36,614 nt of DNA from Crenothrix polyspora (GCA_945903675.1 CAMDOP010000003.1:1-36614); one strand, 5' to 3'; shown: positions 1 to 9,453, numbered from the stretch's first letter. Numbers and translations: made by a program. The notes: generated by a model not told the origin, from the sequence alone.

Positions 1-872
1 GCTATCTCGCGCCCCATGCTCTCTGCTTGATCAACTTCAGACCAACGTTCAGCTCGATAAAGCACACTACCATCAGGATCACCCACCAAGCCACGCATAA
101 ATAATTGTCCATTAATACATTGAGCAAAACCGCCTATCGGCACTTGGCATCCGCCCTGTAAACGTGCATTCATGGCGCGTTCAGCACTGACGCATAAGCC
201 AGCATCAGGATCATGCAAACGCTGTAACATGCCATTCATTTCAACATCGTCAACACGACATTCTATTCCTATCGCACCCTGGCCTATGGCAGGCAAACTA
301 TCACTAGGATCTAAAGACTGTGCGATACGATCTTTCATACCTAATCTTATCAAGCCAGCTGAAGCCAAAATAATGGCATCATAATCACCCGCATCGAGTT
401 TGGCTAAACGAGTATTGACATTACCTCTTAAAGGCAAAACTTGCGCATCAGGAAAACGCTCTTTAAGCTGACATTGTCTGCGTAGACTAGACGTGCCTAT
501 TCTGGCATTGGTAGGCAACTCTGCTAGAGACGAATAATGATTTGATACTAAAGCATCAGTAGGATCTTCCCTCGTTAATATAGCTGCCAAATGCAAGCCC
601 ACGGGAAATTCAACTGGCACATCTTTCATTGAATGCACTGCGATATCTGCGGCACCTTCAAGCATACCTTGCTCTAACTCTTTAACAAACAAACCTTTGC
701 CGCCAATTTTAGCTAAAGGGGCATCCAAGATTTTATCGCCGCGCGTGACCATTTTGATAAGTTCAGTCTTCACACCTGGAAAGGTCTGCTCCAATAAGGC
801 TGCGACGTGCTCGGCCTGCCATAATGCCAAAGGGCTCTGCCGCGTAGCAATTCGAATCGTTTTTTCTGTCAA
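1..872 (-). CDS. hemC: Hydroxymethylbilane synthase (porphobilinogen deaminase), C-terminus cut by window start
   Basis: Cytosolic tetrapyrrole-pathway enzyme that polymerises four porphobilinogen molecules into hydroxymethylbilane. The reverse frame is open for 290 codons and runs off the left edge, so about 20 C-terminal residues are missing compared with the usual ~310. The N-terminus reads [19 protein letters not shown]. The catalytic Asp is in SMKDVP (D84) and the dipyrromethane-cofactor Cys is in [11 protein letters not shown] (C242), both at the E. coli positions. The start is taken as TTG at 870-872, because a TAG lies in frame two codons upstream and no ATG fits the conserved N-terminus. 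A weak AGG lies about ten bases before it. hemD would be expected downstream, outside the window. Identification is very secure; the start codon is fairly secure. Confidence 0.95.
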   Translation of the reverse strand, partial: MTEKTIRIATRQSPLALWQAEHVAALLEQTFPGVKTELIKMVTRGDKILDAPLAKIGGKGLFVKELEQGMLEGAADIAVHSMKDVPVEFPVGLHLAAILTREDPTDALVSNHYSSLAELPTNARIGTSSLRRQCQLKERFPDAQVLPLRGNVNTRLAKLDAGDYDAIILASAGLIRLGMKDRIAQSLDPSDSLPAIGQGAIGIECRVDDVEMNGMLQRLHDPDAGLCVSAERAMNARLQGGCQVPIGGFAQCINGQLFMRGLVGDPDGSVLYRAERWSEVDQAESMGREI

Positions 873-1020
873 AAGCTAGCCTACATTATTCAAAAATGAA
901 TATTGTAACCGCATTTAAGTTAACGGTATGTGAATGGACGATAAAATTTTATGAAGCCGCTGTAAAGCTAGCGGTTTTGGAGGATGGGAAAGTATAAAAA
1001 TAGGGCGTTAGATAAAGCTT

Positions 1021-1203
1021 TTAATTGGCTAGAATGAATGTAGGCGAAAGACTCAAGGCAAAAGGCAAAATCTAAGAGGCTAGCAACTTATGGCGAGTAG
1101 GCTTAGTCTTTAGTCTTTCGTCTTTCGCCATTTGTCTGCAACTTAGAGAGCCTTATCTAATAGTGAACGATTAAGCTATATTTACCGCCTTAAATTGCTA
1201 GCC
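1021..1203 (-). repeat. Degenerate copy (D) of the dispersed ~200-bp inverted-terminal repeat family, inverted orientation
   Basis: This fills most of the 335-bp gap between hemC and uppP. Read on the minus strand it starts with GGCTAGCAATTTAAGGCGG (1185-1203), matching the left terminus of the copy at 14119. It then carries the shared core (GCAGACAAA, runs of GGCGAAAGAC, GACTAAGCC) and the internal terminus-like segment ending TTGCTAGCC near 1079-1097. The outer far end cannot be aligned confidently, so the 1021 boundary is approximate. The rest of the gap (873-1020) is hemC upstream sequence in which I see no clear promoter. Confidence 0.6.
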
Positions 1204-1207
1204 TAAC

Positions 1208-2035
1208 TTAATTCAAGCCCCAATTGACCCAACCCAGTTGTGCAGAAACTAACACCATGACACCGAATATAATTCTATACCAAGCAAACACGGTAAAATC
1301 ATGTCGACTAATAAAGCGGATTAATCCACGTACGGCAAAAAAAGCACTGATAAACGAGACTGTGCCACCGACCACAAACAAAGCCATATCATCCATGCTG
1401 AACAAATACCTATGTTTATAAACATCGTATAGCGTTGCAGCAAACATGGTGGGGATAGCGAGGAAAAAAGAGAACTCAGTAGCCGCTCGGCGAGATAAGC
1501 CAAAAAATAAGCCACCGATAATCGTTGCACCAGAACGGGAAGTTCCAGGTATCATGGCCAAAGCTTGTGCAAAGCCAATTTTTAAGGCATCTCGCCAAGT
1601 CATGTCATCTATAGATTCAGCATGAACGACATGCTGACGACGCTCGGCCCACAAAATCAGAAGGCCACCTATGATAAACGCTGAAGCGACCACCATAGGA
1701 TTGAATAAATAGGCTTTTATTTGTTTTAAAAACAAAAAACCCAATATAGCCGCTGGCAAGAAAGCAACGACCAAATTTAAAGCCAAACGCATAGATTTCG
1801 GTTCTGTTCTTACACTAATCAAAGTATGAGCTAATCGTACCCGATACTCCCAAACAACGGCAAGTATCGCTGCAAACTGAATAGCAATTTCAAAGACCTT
1901 ACCTTTATCATCATTAAACCCAAGTAATTGACCCACTAGAATTAAATGACCGGTAGATGAAACTGGAAGAAACTCAGTCAAGCCTTCAACAATACCTAAA
2001 ATAAGTGCATGTATTAATAAAGTAGGGTCAGTCAT
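1208..2035 (-). CDS. uppP: Undecaprenyl-diphosphatase (UppP/BacA)
   Basis: Integral inner-membrane phosphatase that recycles undecaprenyl diphosphate to the monophosphate carrier for peptidoglycan and other envelope polymers; overexpression in other bacteria gives bacitracin resistance. The 275-residue product has the family's two signature motifs, [14 protein letters not shown] (residues 17-30) and PGTSRSGAT (163-171), with several hydrophobic helices. The length is normal (about 270). ATG at 2035 is preferred over a TTG two codons earlier at 2041, because family N-termini begin just before the first helix; neither has a strong ribosome site. It lies 59 bases after rho on the same strand and may be co-transcribed. 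The stop lies about 5 bases from repeat copy D, which therefore follows the gene directly. Confidence 0.95.
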   Translation of the reverse strand: MTDPTLLIHALILGIVEGLTEFLPVSSTGHLILVGQLLGFNDDKGKVFEIAIQFAAILAVVWEYRVRLAHTLISVRTEPKSMRLALNLVVAFLPAAILGFLFLKQIKAYLFNPMVVASAFIIGGLLILWAERRQHVVHAESIDDMTWRDALKIGFAQALAMIPGTSRSGATIIGGLFFGLSRRAATEFSFFLAIPTMFAATLYDVYKHRYLFSMDDMALFVVGGTVSFISAFFAVRGLIRFISRHDFTVFAWYRIIFGVMVLVSAQLGWVNWGLN

Positions 2036-2094
2036 AGCCAAGTCTCTGGGTGCACTCTGTGTAAAAAAGCAAGCAATCGCTATGTTCTATAAAA

Positions 2095-3351
2095 CTAGCG
2101 CTTCATGGAGTTAAAAAACTCAGCATTGGTTTTGAAGTCTTTCAGCTTACCAATCAAAAATTCTGAAGCGGCTGTTTCGTCCATAGGTTGCAGAATTTTG
2201 CGTAAGATCCAAGTTTTTTGCAAGGTATCAGGATCAACCAAATACTCTTCTCTACGCGTACCAGAACGATTTATATTGATCGCAGGATAAATTCTTTTTT
2301 CAGCAATTTTGCGATCCAGATGCAATTCCATGTTGCCGGTACCTTTGAACTCTTCATAGATAACCTCATCCATTCTTGACCCGGTATCTACCAACGCCGT
2401 AGCGATAATGGTCAAACTGCCGCCTTCTTCGATATTACGCGCCGCACCAAAAAATCGTTTAGGTTTTTCTAAGGCATTGGCATCAACACCACCCGTTAAT
2501 ATTTTACCTGACGAAGGCACGACCGTATTATAAGCTCTAGCAAGACGAGTAATCGAGTCTAACAAAATAACCACGTCGTGTTTATGCTCAACCAAGCGAC
2601 GCGCTTTTTCAATAACCATTTCAGCAACTTGTACGTGGCGAGTGGCAGGTTCATCAAAGGTACTAGAAATCACCTCACCTCTAACACAACGCTCCATTTC
2701 GGTTACTTCTTCTGGACGCTCATCAATTAGGAGTACGATTAAATAACACTCTGGGTTTTGCTCTGCAATAGCTTGCGCCAAACTTTGCAGTATCATGGTT
2801 TTACCTGCTTTCGGTGGCGATACAATCAAACCACGCTGGCCTTTACCAATCGGCGCTATTAAATCGATAATTCTTCCTGTTAAATCCTCGCTACTGCCAT
2901 TGCCTTGCTCAAGAGTGAAGCGTTGTTTAGCAAAAAGGGGCGTCAGATTAGAAAAGGTGATTTTATTTTTAGTATTCTCTGGGGATTCAAAATTGATCTG
3001 ATCAACTTTGAGCATCGCAAAGTAACGCTCATTATCTTTAGGAGGTCTGATCTTACCTGTGATCGTATCACCGGTTTTTAAAGAAAAGCGTCTTATTTGA
3101 CTGGGTGACACATAAATATCATCGGGGCCGGCTAAATAAGAGCAACCCGGGGTTCGTAAAAATCCAAAACCATCTTGCAAAATCTCAAGAACACCATCAC
3201 CAGAAATATCGTCGCCGGCCTTTGCCTGCTTCTTTAGAATAGCAAAGATCAAATCTTGCTTGCGTGATCTAGCGACATTTTCAAGTCCAAGGGACTCGGC
3301 AATTTCAATAACTTCACTAATTTGTTTTAATTTTAACTCGGTAAGATTCAT
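2095..3351 (-). CDS. rho: Transcription termination factor Rho
   Basis: Hexameric RNA-dependent ATPase/helicase that terminates transcription. The 418-residue product has the N-terminal Rho domain, the OB-fold RNA-binding stretch GFGFLRTPG (61-69), Walker A SPPKAGKT (178-185), the [12 protein letters not shown] segment (208-219) and a Walker B Asp in DVVILLDS. Length and domain order match E. coli Rho (419). The gene follows trxA on the same strand, the usual gammaproteobacterial order. The 185-base leader between them holds a hairpin (3487-3522) and an AT-rich minus-strand TATATA box (3475-3480) that could be a separate rho promoter. A long leader would fit the autogenous attenuation known for E. 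coli rho, but that is inference. No good Shine-Dalgarno is visible before the ATG. Confidence 0.98.
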   Translation of the reverse strand: MNLTELKLKQISEVIEIAESLGLENVARSRKQDLIFAILKKQAKAGDDISGDGVLEILQDGFGFLRTPGCSYLAGPDDIYVSPSQIRRFSLKTGDTITGKIRPPKDNERYFAMLKVDQINFESPENTKNKITFSNLTPLFAKQRFTLEQGNGSSEDLTGRIIDLIAPIGKGQRGLIVSPPKAGKTMILQSLAQAIAEQNPECYLIVLLIDERPEEVTEMERCVRGEVISSTFDEPATRHVQVAEMVIEKARRLVEHKHDVVILLDSITRLARAYNTVVPSSGKILTGGVDANALEKPKRFFGAARNIEEGGSLTIIATALVDTGSRMDEVIYEEFKGTGNMELHLDRKIAEKRIYPAININRSGTRREEYLVDPDTLQKTWILRKILQPMDETAASEFLIGKLKDFKTNAEFFNSMKR

Positions 3352-3486
3352 AAAAAGACAACTCGGAGAAAAGTAGTTCGGCTGTACACCGTAACAACCA
3401 GGATAGAATTTAGAATTCGGAGGGTAAGTATCAGACGATATGATTGAGTGCGCGAGACTATCGCACGGAAGAAGTATATATCAAGT

Positions 3487-3522
3487 ATTCAGAGCCGTCC
3501 AACTTTTATGGGCGGCCTGAAT
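3487..3522 (-). terminator. Hairpin between trxA and rho, possible partial terminator or attenuator
   Basis: Arms ATTCAGAGCCGTCC and GGGCGGCCTGAAT pair with a small bulge around a short AT-rich loop, starting about 15 bases past the trxA stop. No T-run follows on the minus strand, so it is not a classic intrinsic terminator. It could stabilise the trxA mRNA 3' end or dampen read-through into rho. Confidence 0.45.
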
Positions 3523-3536
3523 AATGAGAACTCTTT

Positions 3537-3863
3537 TTAAATGTTACTATCAAGGAATTTGGCAAGCTCTACTTTAGTCAGCGCACCGACTTTAGTCGCT
3601 TCGACTTCACCATCTTTAAACAACATCAATGTTGGAATGCCTCGCACACCATAGTGTTGTGGCGTCTGCGGATTGTCATCTATATTTATTTTTACGACCG
3701 TTACTTTACCGGCATATTCTGCGGCTATAGCATCCAGTACTGGAGCAATCATTTTACAAGGACCACACCATTCTGCCCAATAGTCAACCAATACAGGTCC
3801 ACTAGCTTTAATAACAGTTTCGTTAAATTCACTATCACTTACATGTAGAACTGAATCGCTCAC
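3537..3863 (-). CDS. trxA: Thioredoxin 1
   Basis: Small cytosolic dithiol reductase for ribonucleotide reductase, methionine sulfoxide reductase and other partners. The 108-residue product has the active site WCGPC (residues 32-36) and the cis-proline in GIPT (P77), and is the length of E. coli TrxA. The start is GTG at 3863, with a good GGAG site eight bases upstream and a sigma-70-like promoter further up (3890-3918). It is upstream of rho and divergent from rhlB, the same three-gene arrangement as E. coli. It could also serve as electron donor for the thioredoxin-type arsenate reductase at 17554-18033; that link is inference. Confidence 0.98.
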   Translation of the reverse strand: MSDSVLHVSDSEFNETVIKASGPVLVDYWAEWCGPCKMIAPVLDAIAAEYAGKVTVVKINIDDNPQTPQHYGVRGIPTLMLFKDGEVEATKVGALTKVELAKFLDSNI

Positions 3864-3889
3864 ACTATTTCTCCAAAATAAAAAACAAA

Positions 3890-3918
3890 ACTATAGGAGG
3901 GATAGCTTATTGAGTCAA
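3890..3918 (-). promoter_or_regulatory. Sigma-70-type promoter for trxA
   Basis: On the minus strand TTGACT (3913-3918) is followed after exactly 17 bases by TATAGT (3890-3895). Each differs from consensus at one position. Transcription would begin around 3883, giving a short leader with the GGAG site. It lies inside the 96-bp divergent rhlB/trxA gap. The rhlB side has only a weak TATGCT box (3947-3952) close to its ATG. Confidence 0.7.
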
Positions 3919-3959
3919 TCAATTTCAAGCAATTTGATTTTTACGTTATGCTATAGCTT

Positions 3960-5243
3960 ATGAATACTACTCATTTAACTGAAACACGCTTTTGCAATCT
4001 TGAATTGTCTGACTCCATTTTGTTAGGCTTAAACGATGCCAAGTTTAATCATTGCACACCGATTCAAGACCAAGCTCTGCCTTTATTATTGCGCAGTAAA
4101 GATATTGCCGGACAAGCGCAAACGGGAACAGGTAAAACCGCTACCTTTTTGCTGGCTACTTTTCAGCACCTATTGAATGATGAAAGTGAAGCTATTAAAA
4201 ATCCTAGGGCACTCATTCTTGCCCCGACCCGTGAACTGGCGATCCAAATTCATAAAGATGCTTTATTACTCAGCAAACATCTTAATTTAAAGTTCGCATT
4301 GATTTATGGCGGCACCGATTATCAAAAACAATTGGATATCTTAAAAACCAATATTGATATTATCATCGGTACTCCAGGACGGATTATTGATTTTTATAAA
4401 CAAAATGCTTTCACGCTGGATCACATCCAAGTCACCGTAATGGATGAAGCTGATCGCATGTTTGATTTAGGTTTTATCAAGGACATCCGGTATTTATTAC
4501 ATCGCATGCCAGCACCCGAACAGCGTTTAAACATGCTATTTTCAGCGACCCTTTCTTATAAAGTCACTGAGCTTGCCTATGAGCACATGAACAACCCAAT
4601 ACTCATTCGGATAGAATCGGAGGAAGTGACTTCTAAGGCGATACAGCAAAGTGCCTATTGCCCCGCCAACGAACAAAAAATACCTTTATTAATCGGCTTG
4701 TTAAACCATCATCAACCGCAACGTAGCATTATTTTTGTCAACACCAAACGTTGTGCAGAACTTTTGGACGATACCCTTAACGCCAATGGCTATAAAACTG
4801 CGGCTCTTAGTGGTGATGTGCCGCAAGACAAACGTCAGCGGCTACTGGCTGATTTTCAGGACAATAAAATCACCTTACTCATTGCTACGGATGTTGCTGC
4901 AAGAGGTCTTCATATAGCTGACGTTTCTCATGTTATTAATTATGATTTACCTCAGGATGTTGAAGATTATGTACACAGAATTGGAAGAACAGCTCGCTTT
5001 GGCGCGAGCGGCGTCGCTATTAGCTTTATTTGTGAGCATTACGCCTATTCCATGCCGGATATTGAAACCTACATAGGCCAGAAAATTCCTGTTAACGCCA
5101 TCACCGCCAATCTTTTAGCAGACATCATCACACCAGCAAGAAGAACGCCTAAACCTAAAGCCGATCATCAAGGTAAGCGTCCTAGCTCAGACAAGCATAA
5201 GAAATTTACCAGCCGACCATCAACTCCCGAAAATCCTCAATAG
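3960..5243 (+). CDS. rhlB: DEAD-box ATP-dependent RNA helicase RhlB
   Basis: RNA helicase; in E. coli RhlB unwinds RNA for the RNase E degradosome. The 427-residue product starts MNTTHLTETRF, close to E. coli RhlB. Motifs in order: Q-motif region TPIQ (33-36), AQTGTGKT (53-60), APTREL (88-93), DEAD (162-165), SAT (195-197) and HRIGRTAR (339-346). The last ~40 residues are basic and Pro/Lys-rich, like the RhlB tail, without the longer RGG tails of other DEAD proteins. Divergence from trxA supports the ortholog call. The ATG at 3960 lacks a Shine-Dalgarno. The 3' end overlaps the convergent yrfG by 38 bases, so the last codons of the two genes are antisense to each other. Confidence 0.93.
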   Translation: MNTTHLTETRFCNLELSDSILLGLNDAKFNHCTPIQDQALPLLLRSKDIAGQAQTGTGKTATFLLATFQHLLNDESEAIKNPRALILAPTRELAIQIHKDALLLSKHLNLKFALIYGGTDYQKQLDILKTNIDIIIGTPGRIIDFYKQNAFTLDHIQVTVMDEADRMFDLGFIKDIRYLLHRMPAPEQRLNMLFSATLSYKVTELAYEHMNNPILIRIESEEVTSKAIQQSAYCPANEQKIPLLIGLLNHHQPQRSIIFVNTKRCAELLDDTLNANGYKTAALSGDVPQDKRQRLLADFQDNKITLLIATDVAARGLHIADVSHVINYDLPQDVEDYVHRIGRTARFGASGVAISFICEHYAYSMPDIETYIGQKIPVNAITANLLADIITPARRTPKPKADHQGKRPSSDKHKKFTSRPSTPENPQ

Positions 5244-5862
5244 AACGAAATTCAGCGATCTCCTTTTTGGGTTGCTGACTATCCGGCTTGCTCACAGAGA
5301 TTAAATGCCCTATGCCAAATAACTGGGCTGAATTCAACACTGCCAAACTGTCATCAACCATCAAAGTATGCTCTTTATCAAAGACCTGACATTGCTGTAA
5401 CAATGGCCAAAAACCAGCATGCTCTTTAGGAAAGCCCAAATCATGAGAGCTGACAATGCCATCAAAAAAAGTCTGTAGGCAGGTCTTTTCCATTTTCAGG
5501 GCTAAACTATCGCGATGCGCATTGGTCACCAACAACACTTGCTTAGAGGATTGCTGCAGCTTTTCTAAAAACTCAGTCACATGAGGCAACACTGCAATTA
5601 ACTCGGAAAGCTCTCGCTTTAAGCCCACAATATCCAACTGCAAGGCTTCACTCCAATAATCTAAACAATACCACTCCAACTGCCCTTCCATACTTTTGAA
5701 CTGAGGCTCTAATTGCAACTTGGCCAAACTTACATCCATATCGTGTAATTGGGCAAACTTTAAGGGTACAAACTCTTTCCAGAAATGATTATCAAAGTTC
5801 AAATCCAATAAAGTTCCGTCCATATCCAGTAAAACTGTATCAATTTTTTGCCAATCAATCAT
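5206..5862 (-). CDS. yrfG: HAD-family GMP/IMP nucleotidase (YrfG)
   Basis: Cytosolic haloacid-dehalogenase-superfamily phosphatase; the E. coli relative dephosphorylates purine monophosphates. The 218-residue product has all four HAD motifs: DMDGT (13-17), the Thr in TNAH (113-116), the Lys in FPKE (K146) and VDDS (169-172). The segments NWYCLDYWSE-like (64-72) and TVLLDMDGTLLDL match YrfG closely in my recollection. It is divergent from nudE with a 41-bp gap, the same neighbour pair as in E. coli, which strengthens the call. It is convergent with rhlB and overlaps it by 38 bases. Substrate preference is known only from the family. Confidence 0.88.
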   Translation of the reverse strand: MIDWQKIDTVLLDMDGTLLDLNFDNHFWKEFVPLKFAQLHDMDVSLAKLQLEPQFKSMEGQLEWYCLDYWSEALQLDIVGLKRELSELIAVLPHVTEFLEKLQQSSKQVLLVTNAHRDSLALKMEKTCLQTFFDGIVSSHDLGFPKEHAGFWPLLQQCQVFDKEHTLMVDDSLAVLNSAQLFGIGHLISVSKPDSQQPKKEIAEFRSIEDFRELMVGW

Positions 5863-5903
5863 GATGAGTTATATTTAGTAATAAAAAATCATAAAATACC
5901 ACA

Positions 5904-6452
5904 ATGCCTAACAGACCCACTATTCTAAAAACAACAACCATCGCTCAAAGCCGTTTATTTCGCATTGAATCACTAGACATACAATTCAGTAATGGTGAGT
6001 TACGCAATTATGAACGCTTAGCTCGAGGCAAGCCAGGTGGAGCTGTCTTAATCGTACCTATGCTAGATGCTGAAACGGTACTCTTAATAAGAGAATATTC
6101 AGCGGGTGTACACCGATACGAAGTCGGCCTACCCAAAGGTAAAACGGATGAGGGCGAATCCTTTTTTGAAGCCGCTAACCGAGAACTCAAGGAGGAAGTC
6201 GGTTATGGTGCTAAAAACCTGCATCATTTAAGCTCATTATCGTTAGCCCCGTCTTATTTGGAGCATAGTACAGAGATTGTTCTTGCTCAGGACTTATATG
6301 CCGAAAGATTAGTAGGAGATGAGCCCGAAGAATTGGAAGTCATTCCTTGGAAGCTTGATAACATCAATGGATTATTGGCGACTGGCCAATGTACCGAAGC
6401 TCGTTCAATTGCCGCACTCTTTATGACCTTAGAATATTTTAAAAACGCATAA
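5904..6452 (+). CDS. nudE: ADP compounds hydrolase, Nudix family (NudE)
   Basis: Nudix hydrolase; E. coli NudE cleaves ADP-ribose, Ap3A and NADH. The 182-residue product carries a complete Nudix box at residues 79-101: G79, E85, then REL at 93-95 and EEVG at 97-100, with the catalytic glutamates in place. The flanking segments RPTIL, SRLFRIES and LAPSY resemble NudE rather than the ADP-ribose pyrophosphatase NudF. Adjacency to yrfG is conserved. No clear ribosome site precedes the ATG; the 41-bp divergent gap must hold promoters for both genes. A strong hairpin follows 57 bases after the stop. Confidence 0.88.
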   Translation: MPNRPTILKTTTIAQSRLFRIESLDIQFSNGELRNYERLARGKPGGAVLIVPMLDAETVLLIREYSAGVHRYEVGLPKGKTDEGESFFEAANRELKEEVGYGAKNLHHLSSLSLAPSYLEHSTEIVLAQDLYAERLVGDEPEELEVIPWKLDNINGLLATGQCTEARSIAALFMTLEYFKNA

Positions 6453-6509
6453 GTTATATAGTATGGATTAGCAACTTTACTCCAGACATACTTAAGGCAA
6501 TGTAATGCA

Positions 6510-6543
6510 GGTGCAAATCAACCTCAATAGGTTGTTTTGCACC
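6510..6543 (+). terminator. Strong hairpin downstream of nudE
   Basis: Arms GGTGCAAATCAACCT (6510-6524) and AGGTTGTTTTGCACC (6529-6543) pair over 15 bp with one mismatch around a CAAT loop. There is no T-run after it on the plus strand, so it may act with Rho or as an mRNA 3'-end stabiliser rather than as an intrinsic terminator. Confidence 0.55.
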
Positions 6544-6888
6544 CATAGCCCTCCGCCATTGCTAGTCATTATTTTACTAAAAACCTTATCACACCAGTAA
6601 AAGCATAAATAACAATGCTTGGCACAAAAATAGCTTAATTTATTATCAACAGAAGAAATAATAATCTATTAATAAGATACCGATCATTATTATGCCCCCG
6701 CAACCTTAAGAGATAACACTATATTGCCAAGCATACTGTCACAGTATTGTCATCAACCCCCTAGATAATGGTATGTATAGCTGTAAATATCCACCATTGA
6801 CAATATTAAAGCCCTCTCAACAAACCATGTCCGCTGTCTTACCGACATACCTATGTTTGATTTAAATGGCTACTAACCCATAACACTC
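6544..6888 (+). promoter_or_regulatory. Leader/control region before the first metal-efflux operon
   Basis: A 345-bp AT-rich stretch with no credible gene. It holds a compact palindrome ATACTG-TCA-CAGTAT (6733-6747) whose right edge runs into TTGTCA (6747-6752), and a TTGACA (6797-6802) without a convincing -10 partner. A metal-responsive operator would be expected here, but no MerR-type spacer or known site can be assigned. No regulator gene is nearby. Confidence 0.35.
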
Positions 6889-8235
6889 ATGAAATCTATT
6901 TTTTTAAAAGCAACCACCTCATTACTACTACTACTAAACTTTCTGCTTGCTTTTGATGCGCAGGCTGAAAATCAACAACTCTCTGTCGATGAGGTGGTTT
7001 CGATTTTTTATCAACGGAATCTGAATTTAATTGCGGCTCAATACAATATTGATCAAGCTCGAGCTGATGCCATTATTGCTAGTGCTATCCCCAATCCTAC
7101 TATCAGCATTCAGATACTCGAGCTTGCACATAATCTTAATAATAATGCTGCTGCAACTGGCTGTCCTTCCACACCAGGGACTTCTTGCGGTCCTGCCCAG
7201 TATTATTCTTTCAGCCAGTTGATAGAAGTGGCTGGTAAACGCGGCCTACGCATAGAAAGCAGTAACTTTGGCACGCAAGCCGCAGAAAGTGACTTCCGCG
7301 ATGCGATACGTATCTTTTCCAACATGGTTAGAGATGCTTATTATCAACTCTTGCAAACCCAAAAGAATGCGTGGCTAGCACAAGAAATTGTTGCTCATTA
7401 TGAGGATATATCTAAAGCCAACCGCTTACGTATGAAGGATGGCGACATATCGGAATCCGATTTTTTACGCGTAAAAATGGAAGCCATGCGTGCGCAATCA
7501 GATTTAGATGCCGCAGCAGCCAATGTAGAACAAGCTCAAGCTGATTTAGCGGTGTTATTGCGCTGGCCAGCCAAAAGTCTGCAATTCGAAGCAAAAGAAC
7601 AATGGCCTTTAGCCAATGATTTTGGGCAACTACTCTCTAAAGAAGACGCTATCAACAAAGCCCTGCAACAACGTCCAGACCTAGAAGGCGATAAACTGCG
7701 CGCAGATCAAGCGGACAAACAACTCGAATTAGCACGCAGACTTAAATACCCTGATGTGACCATTAATGCTGGCTACTCGCATGATCCTAGTAATAATGCT
7801 CTTAACTCCGGCTTCGTCGGTGTCAGCTTGCCTTTACCCTTATTCTATCAATACCAAGGTGAAGCCGACAAAGCCGCTGTTAACTTAAACCAAAATCGAC
7901 TGGCCGCAGAACAAACCGAACTCAGCATTCGTAATGATGTCATCACCGCTTTAGCGATTTGGACTAGCACCAACAAAATTGTGCAACGCTTCAAAGAAGG
8001 CTTATTAGACGATGCGTTAACGGTTAGAAATAGCTCTGAACTGTCATACAGTAAAGGCGCGGCTAGCGTACTGGATTTTATTGAAGCGCAACGTACCTAC
8101 AAAAATATCATGCGAGATTATTACGCTGCAGAGATAGCTAGAGCTAATGCTTACTATGATTTAGAAAAAGCCCTAGGCATGCAATTGGATACCGAAAAAG
8201 CACCCGTCGTTCGTAACAACAAAAAAGAGCCTTAA
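6889..8235 (+). CDS. TolC-family outer-membrane channel of a heavy-metal RND pump (CzcC-like)
   Basis: Outer-membrane factor that would form the exit duct for the RND pump encoded just downstream. The 448-residue product begins with a signal peptide (Lys, hydrophobic run, then FDAQA|E around residues 24-28). It contains two long alpha-helical, Ala/Gln/Glu-rich repeats typical of TolC hairpins, e.g. around 185-215 and 395-425. The segment YYSFSQLIEVAGKR fits the CzcC/CusC branch. A loop with paired cysteines (CPSTPGTSC, about 91-99) is unusual for the family. It is the first gene of a czcC-czcB-czcA-PII operon, 47 bases before the adaptor. The metal cannot be deduced from this subunit. Confidence 0.88.
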   Translation: MKSIFLKATTSLLLLLNFLLAFDAQAENQQLSVDEVVSIFYQRNLNLIAAQYNIDQARADAIIASAIPNPTISIQILELAHNLNNNAAATGCPSTPGTSCGPAQYYSFSQLIEVAGKRGLRIESSNFGTQAAESDFRDAIRIFSNMVRDAYYQLLQTQKNAWLAQEIVAHYEDISKANRLRMKDGDISESDFLRVKMEAMRAQSDLDAAAANVEQAQADLAVLLRWPAKSLQFEAKEQWPLANDFGQLLSKEDAINKALQQRPDLEGDKLRADQADKQLELARRLKYPDVTINAGYSHDPSNNALNSGFVGVSLPLPLFYQYQGEADKAAVNLNQNRLAAEQTELSIRNDVITALAIWTSTNKIVQRFKEGLLDDALTVRNSSELSYSKGAASVLDFIEAQRTYKNIMRDYYAAEIARANAYYDLEKALGMQLDTEKAPVVRNNKKEP

Positions 8236-8282
8236 GTAGCGCTACCCCCCGAAACTAACAAAGACTTGTAAAGAGTAAACTC

Positions 8283-9443
8283 ATGCCACAACAAACAAAA
8301 ACACCCTTCTTATGCAGCCTGCTAATAACGGCTCTATTAAGTGCTTGCTCGGACCCAATCGATAAGACTAAAGAAATCTCCAAGATCGCAGCCATACCGG
8401 GCAAAGTGTTTTTGGCCGAGGACTCACCCAAAAAAGCCTACATCAAAACAGCAACACTAGCGCTAAGCCAACACCCATTGCTAGAGCCATTGGTTGGCAA
8501 AATTAGCTATGACGAAAAACTGACTTCACGTATCAGTTCGCCCGTTGCTGGCCGCGTAATTGCCACACCGATAACCTTAGGTACGCCGGTACAAACAGGT
8601 GCTACTTTATTAGAACTCGATAGTCCAGATGTGGCCTCTGCCGAAGCTGACTATGGCGCTGCTGAAGCCGATTACACGCTGGCCCAAAAAGCCTGGGATC
8701 GCCAGCAAGAGCTTTATGCTGGCAAAGCTATTTCTCAAAAGGAGTTAGAGCAGGCACAAGATGCTCTAAATGGCGCTCGCAGCGCACTGCAACGTGCTCA
8801 GCAACGTTTAAAAAATCTACATATCAACGCAGGTCAAAGTGATGGTCACTTTAGCTTGCGCTCGCCCGTCTCTGGCATAGTGGTTGAACGCAACGTTAAC
8901 CCAGGCATGGAAGTACGTCCTGATCTTGATAAGCCATTATATGTAGTATCCGATTTAAAAAAACTAACCCTACTCATGGAGGTTTTTGAAGTTAACCTCA
9001 GCAAAATAAAATTAGGGCAAAAACTCTCGGTTTCAGTTCCAGCCTTTCCCGGAGTCGTCTTTCCCGCCAGCGTACAATATATTGCTCAAATACTCGATGA
9101 AAACACGCGTACAGTCCAAGTACGTTGCGAACTACCCAATACTGATGGCCGCTTATTACCCGGCATGTACGCTACGATTAATGTTAACAGCGACCCTGAA
9201 GACCAAGCTATCGTCCTTCCTTTAACGGCAGTATTTACTGAAGGCGATGCTGATTATGTATTTATTGCACTTGAAGATCATCACTACAAACAACGTCTAG
9301 TTAATATTGGTTTGCGGCTTAAAGATAAAGCCATCATTACCGGTGGATTACAAGCTAACGAACAAGTCGTGATTGAAGGCGCATTAACACTGCGTGCTGA
9401 AGAAGCCGTCGAAATCGACAGTAATAGCAATAAAGCAAACTGA
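8283..9443 (+). CDS. RND periplasmic adaptor lipoprotein (CzcB-like membrane fusion protein)
   Basis: Membrane-fusion subunit that bridges the inner-membrane RND pump and the TolC-type channel. The 386-residue product has a lipobox LSAC with the acylated Cys at residue 22, so it is probably anchored to the inner membrane as a lipoprotein. The split biotinyl-lipoyl domain is visible as SPVAGRVIATPITLGTPVQ and again as SPVSGIVVERNVNPGMEV, flanking a coiled-coil helical hairpin rich in Ala, Gln and Glu. A beta-barrel and membrane-proximal domain follow. No His-rich metal-binding N-terminus is seen. The next gene's ATG lies ten bases after this stop. Confidence 0.9.
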   Translation: MPQQTKTPFLCSLLITALLSACSDPIDKTKEISKIAAIPGKVFLAEDSPKKAYIKTATLALSQHPLLEPLVGKISYDEKLTSRISSPVAGRVIATPITLGTPVQTGATLLELDSPDVASAEADYGAAEADYTLAQKAWDRQQELYAGKAISQKELEQAQDALNGARSALQRAQQRLKNLHINAGQSDGHFSLRSPVSGIVVERNVNPGMEVRPDLDKPLYVVSDLKKLTLLMEVFEVNLSKIKLGQKLSVSVPAFPGVVFPASVQYIAQILDENTRTVQVRCELPNTDGRLLPGMYATINVNSDPEDQAIVLPLTAVFTEGDADYVFIALEDHHYKQRLVNIGLRLKDKAIITGGLQANEQVVIEGALTLRAEEAVEIDSNSNKAN

Positions 9444-9453
9444 GCATACCAAA

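Noticed and set aside
1021-1203. CRISPR array or tandem repeat, suggested by repeated GAAAGAC-like words
   Set aside because: The words are irregular, without constant spacers. They align with the dispersed inverted-terminal repeat.
9394-9453. Upstream in-frame start for the first RND pump, overlapping the adaptor gene
   Set aside because: It would add a polar 20-residue extension absent from the family. The ATG at 9454 begins the conserved MIERII segment.
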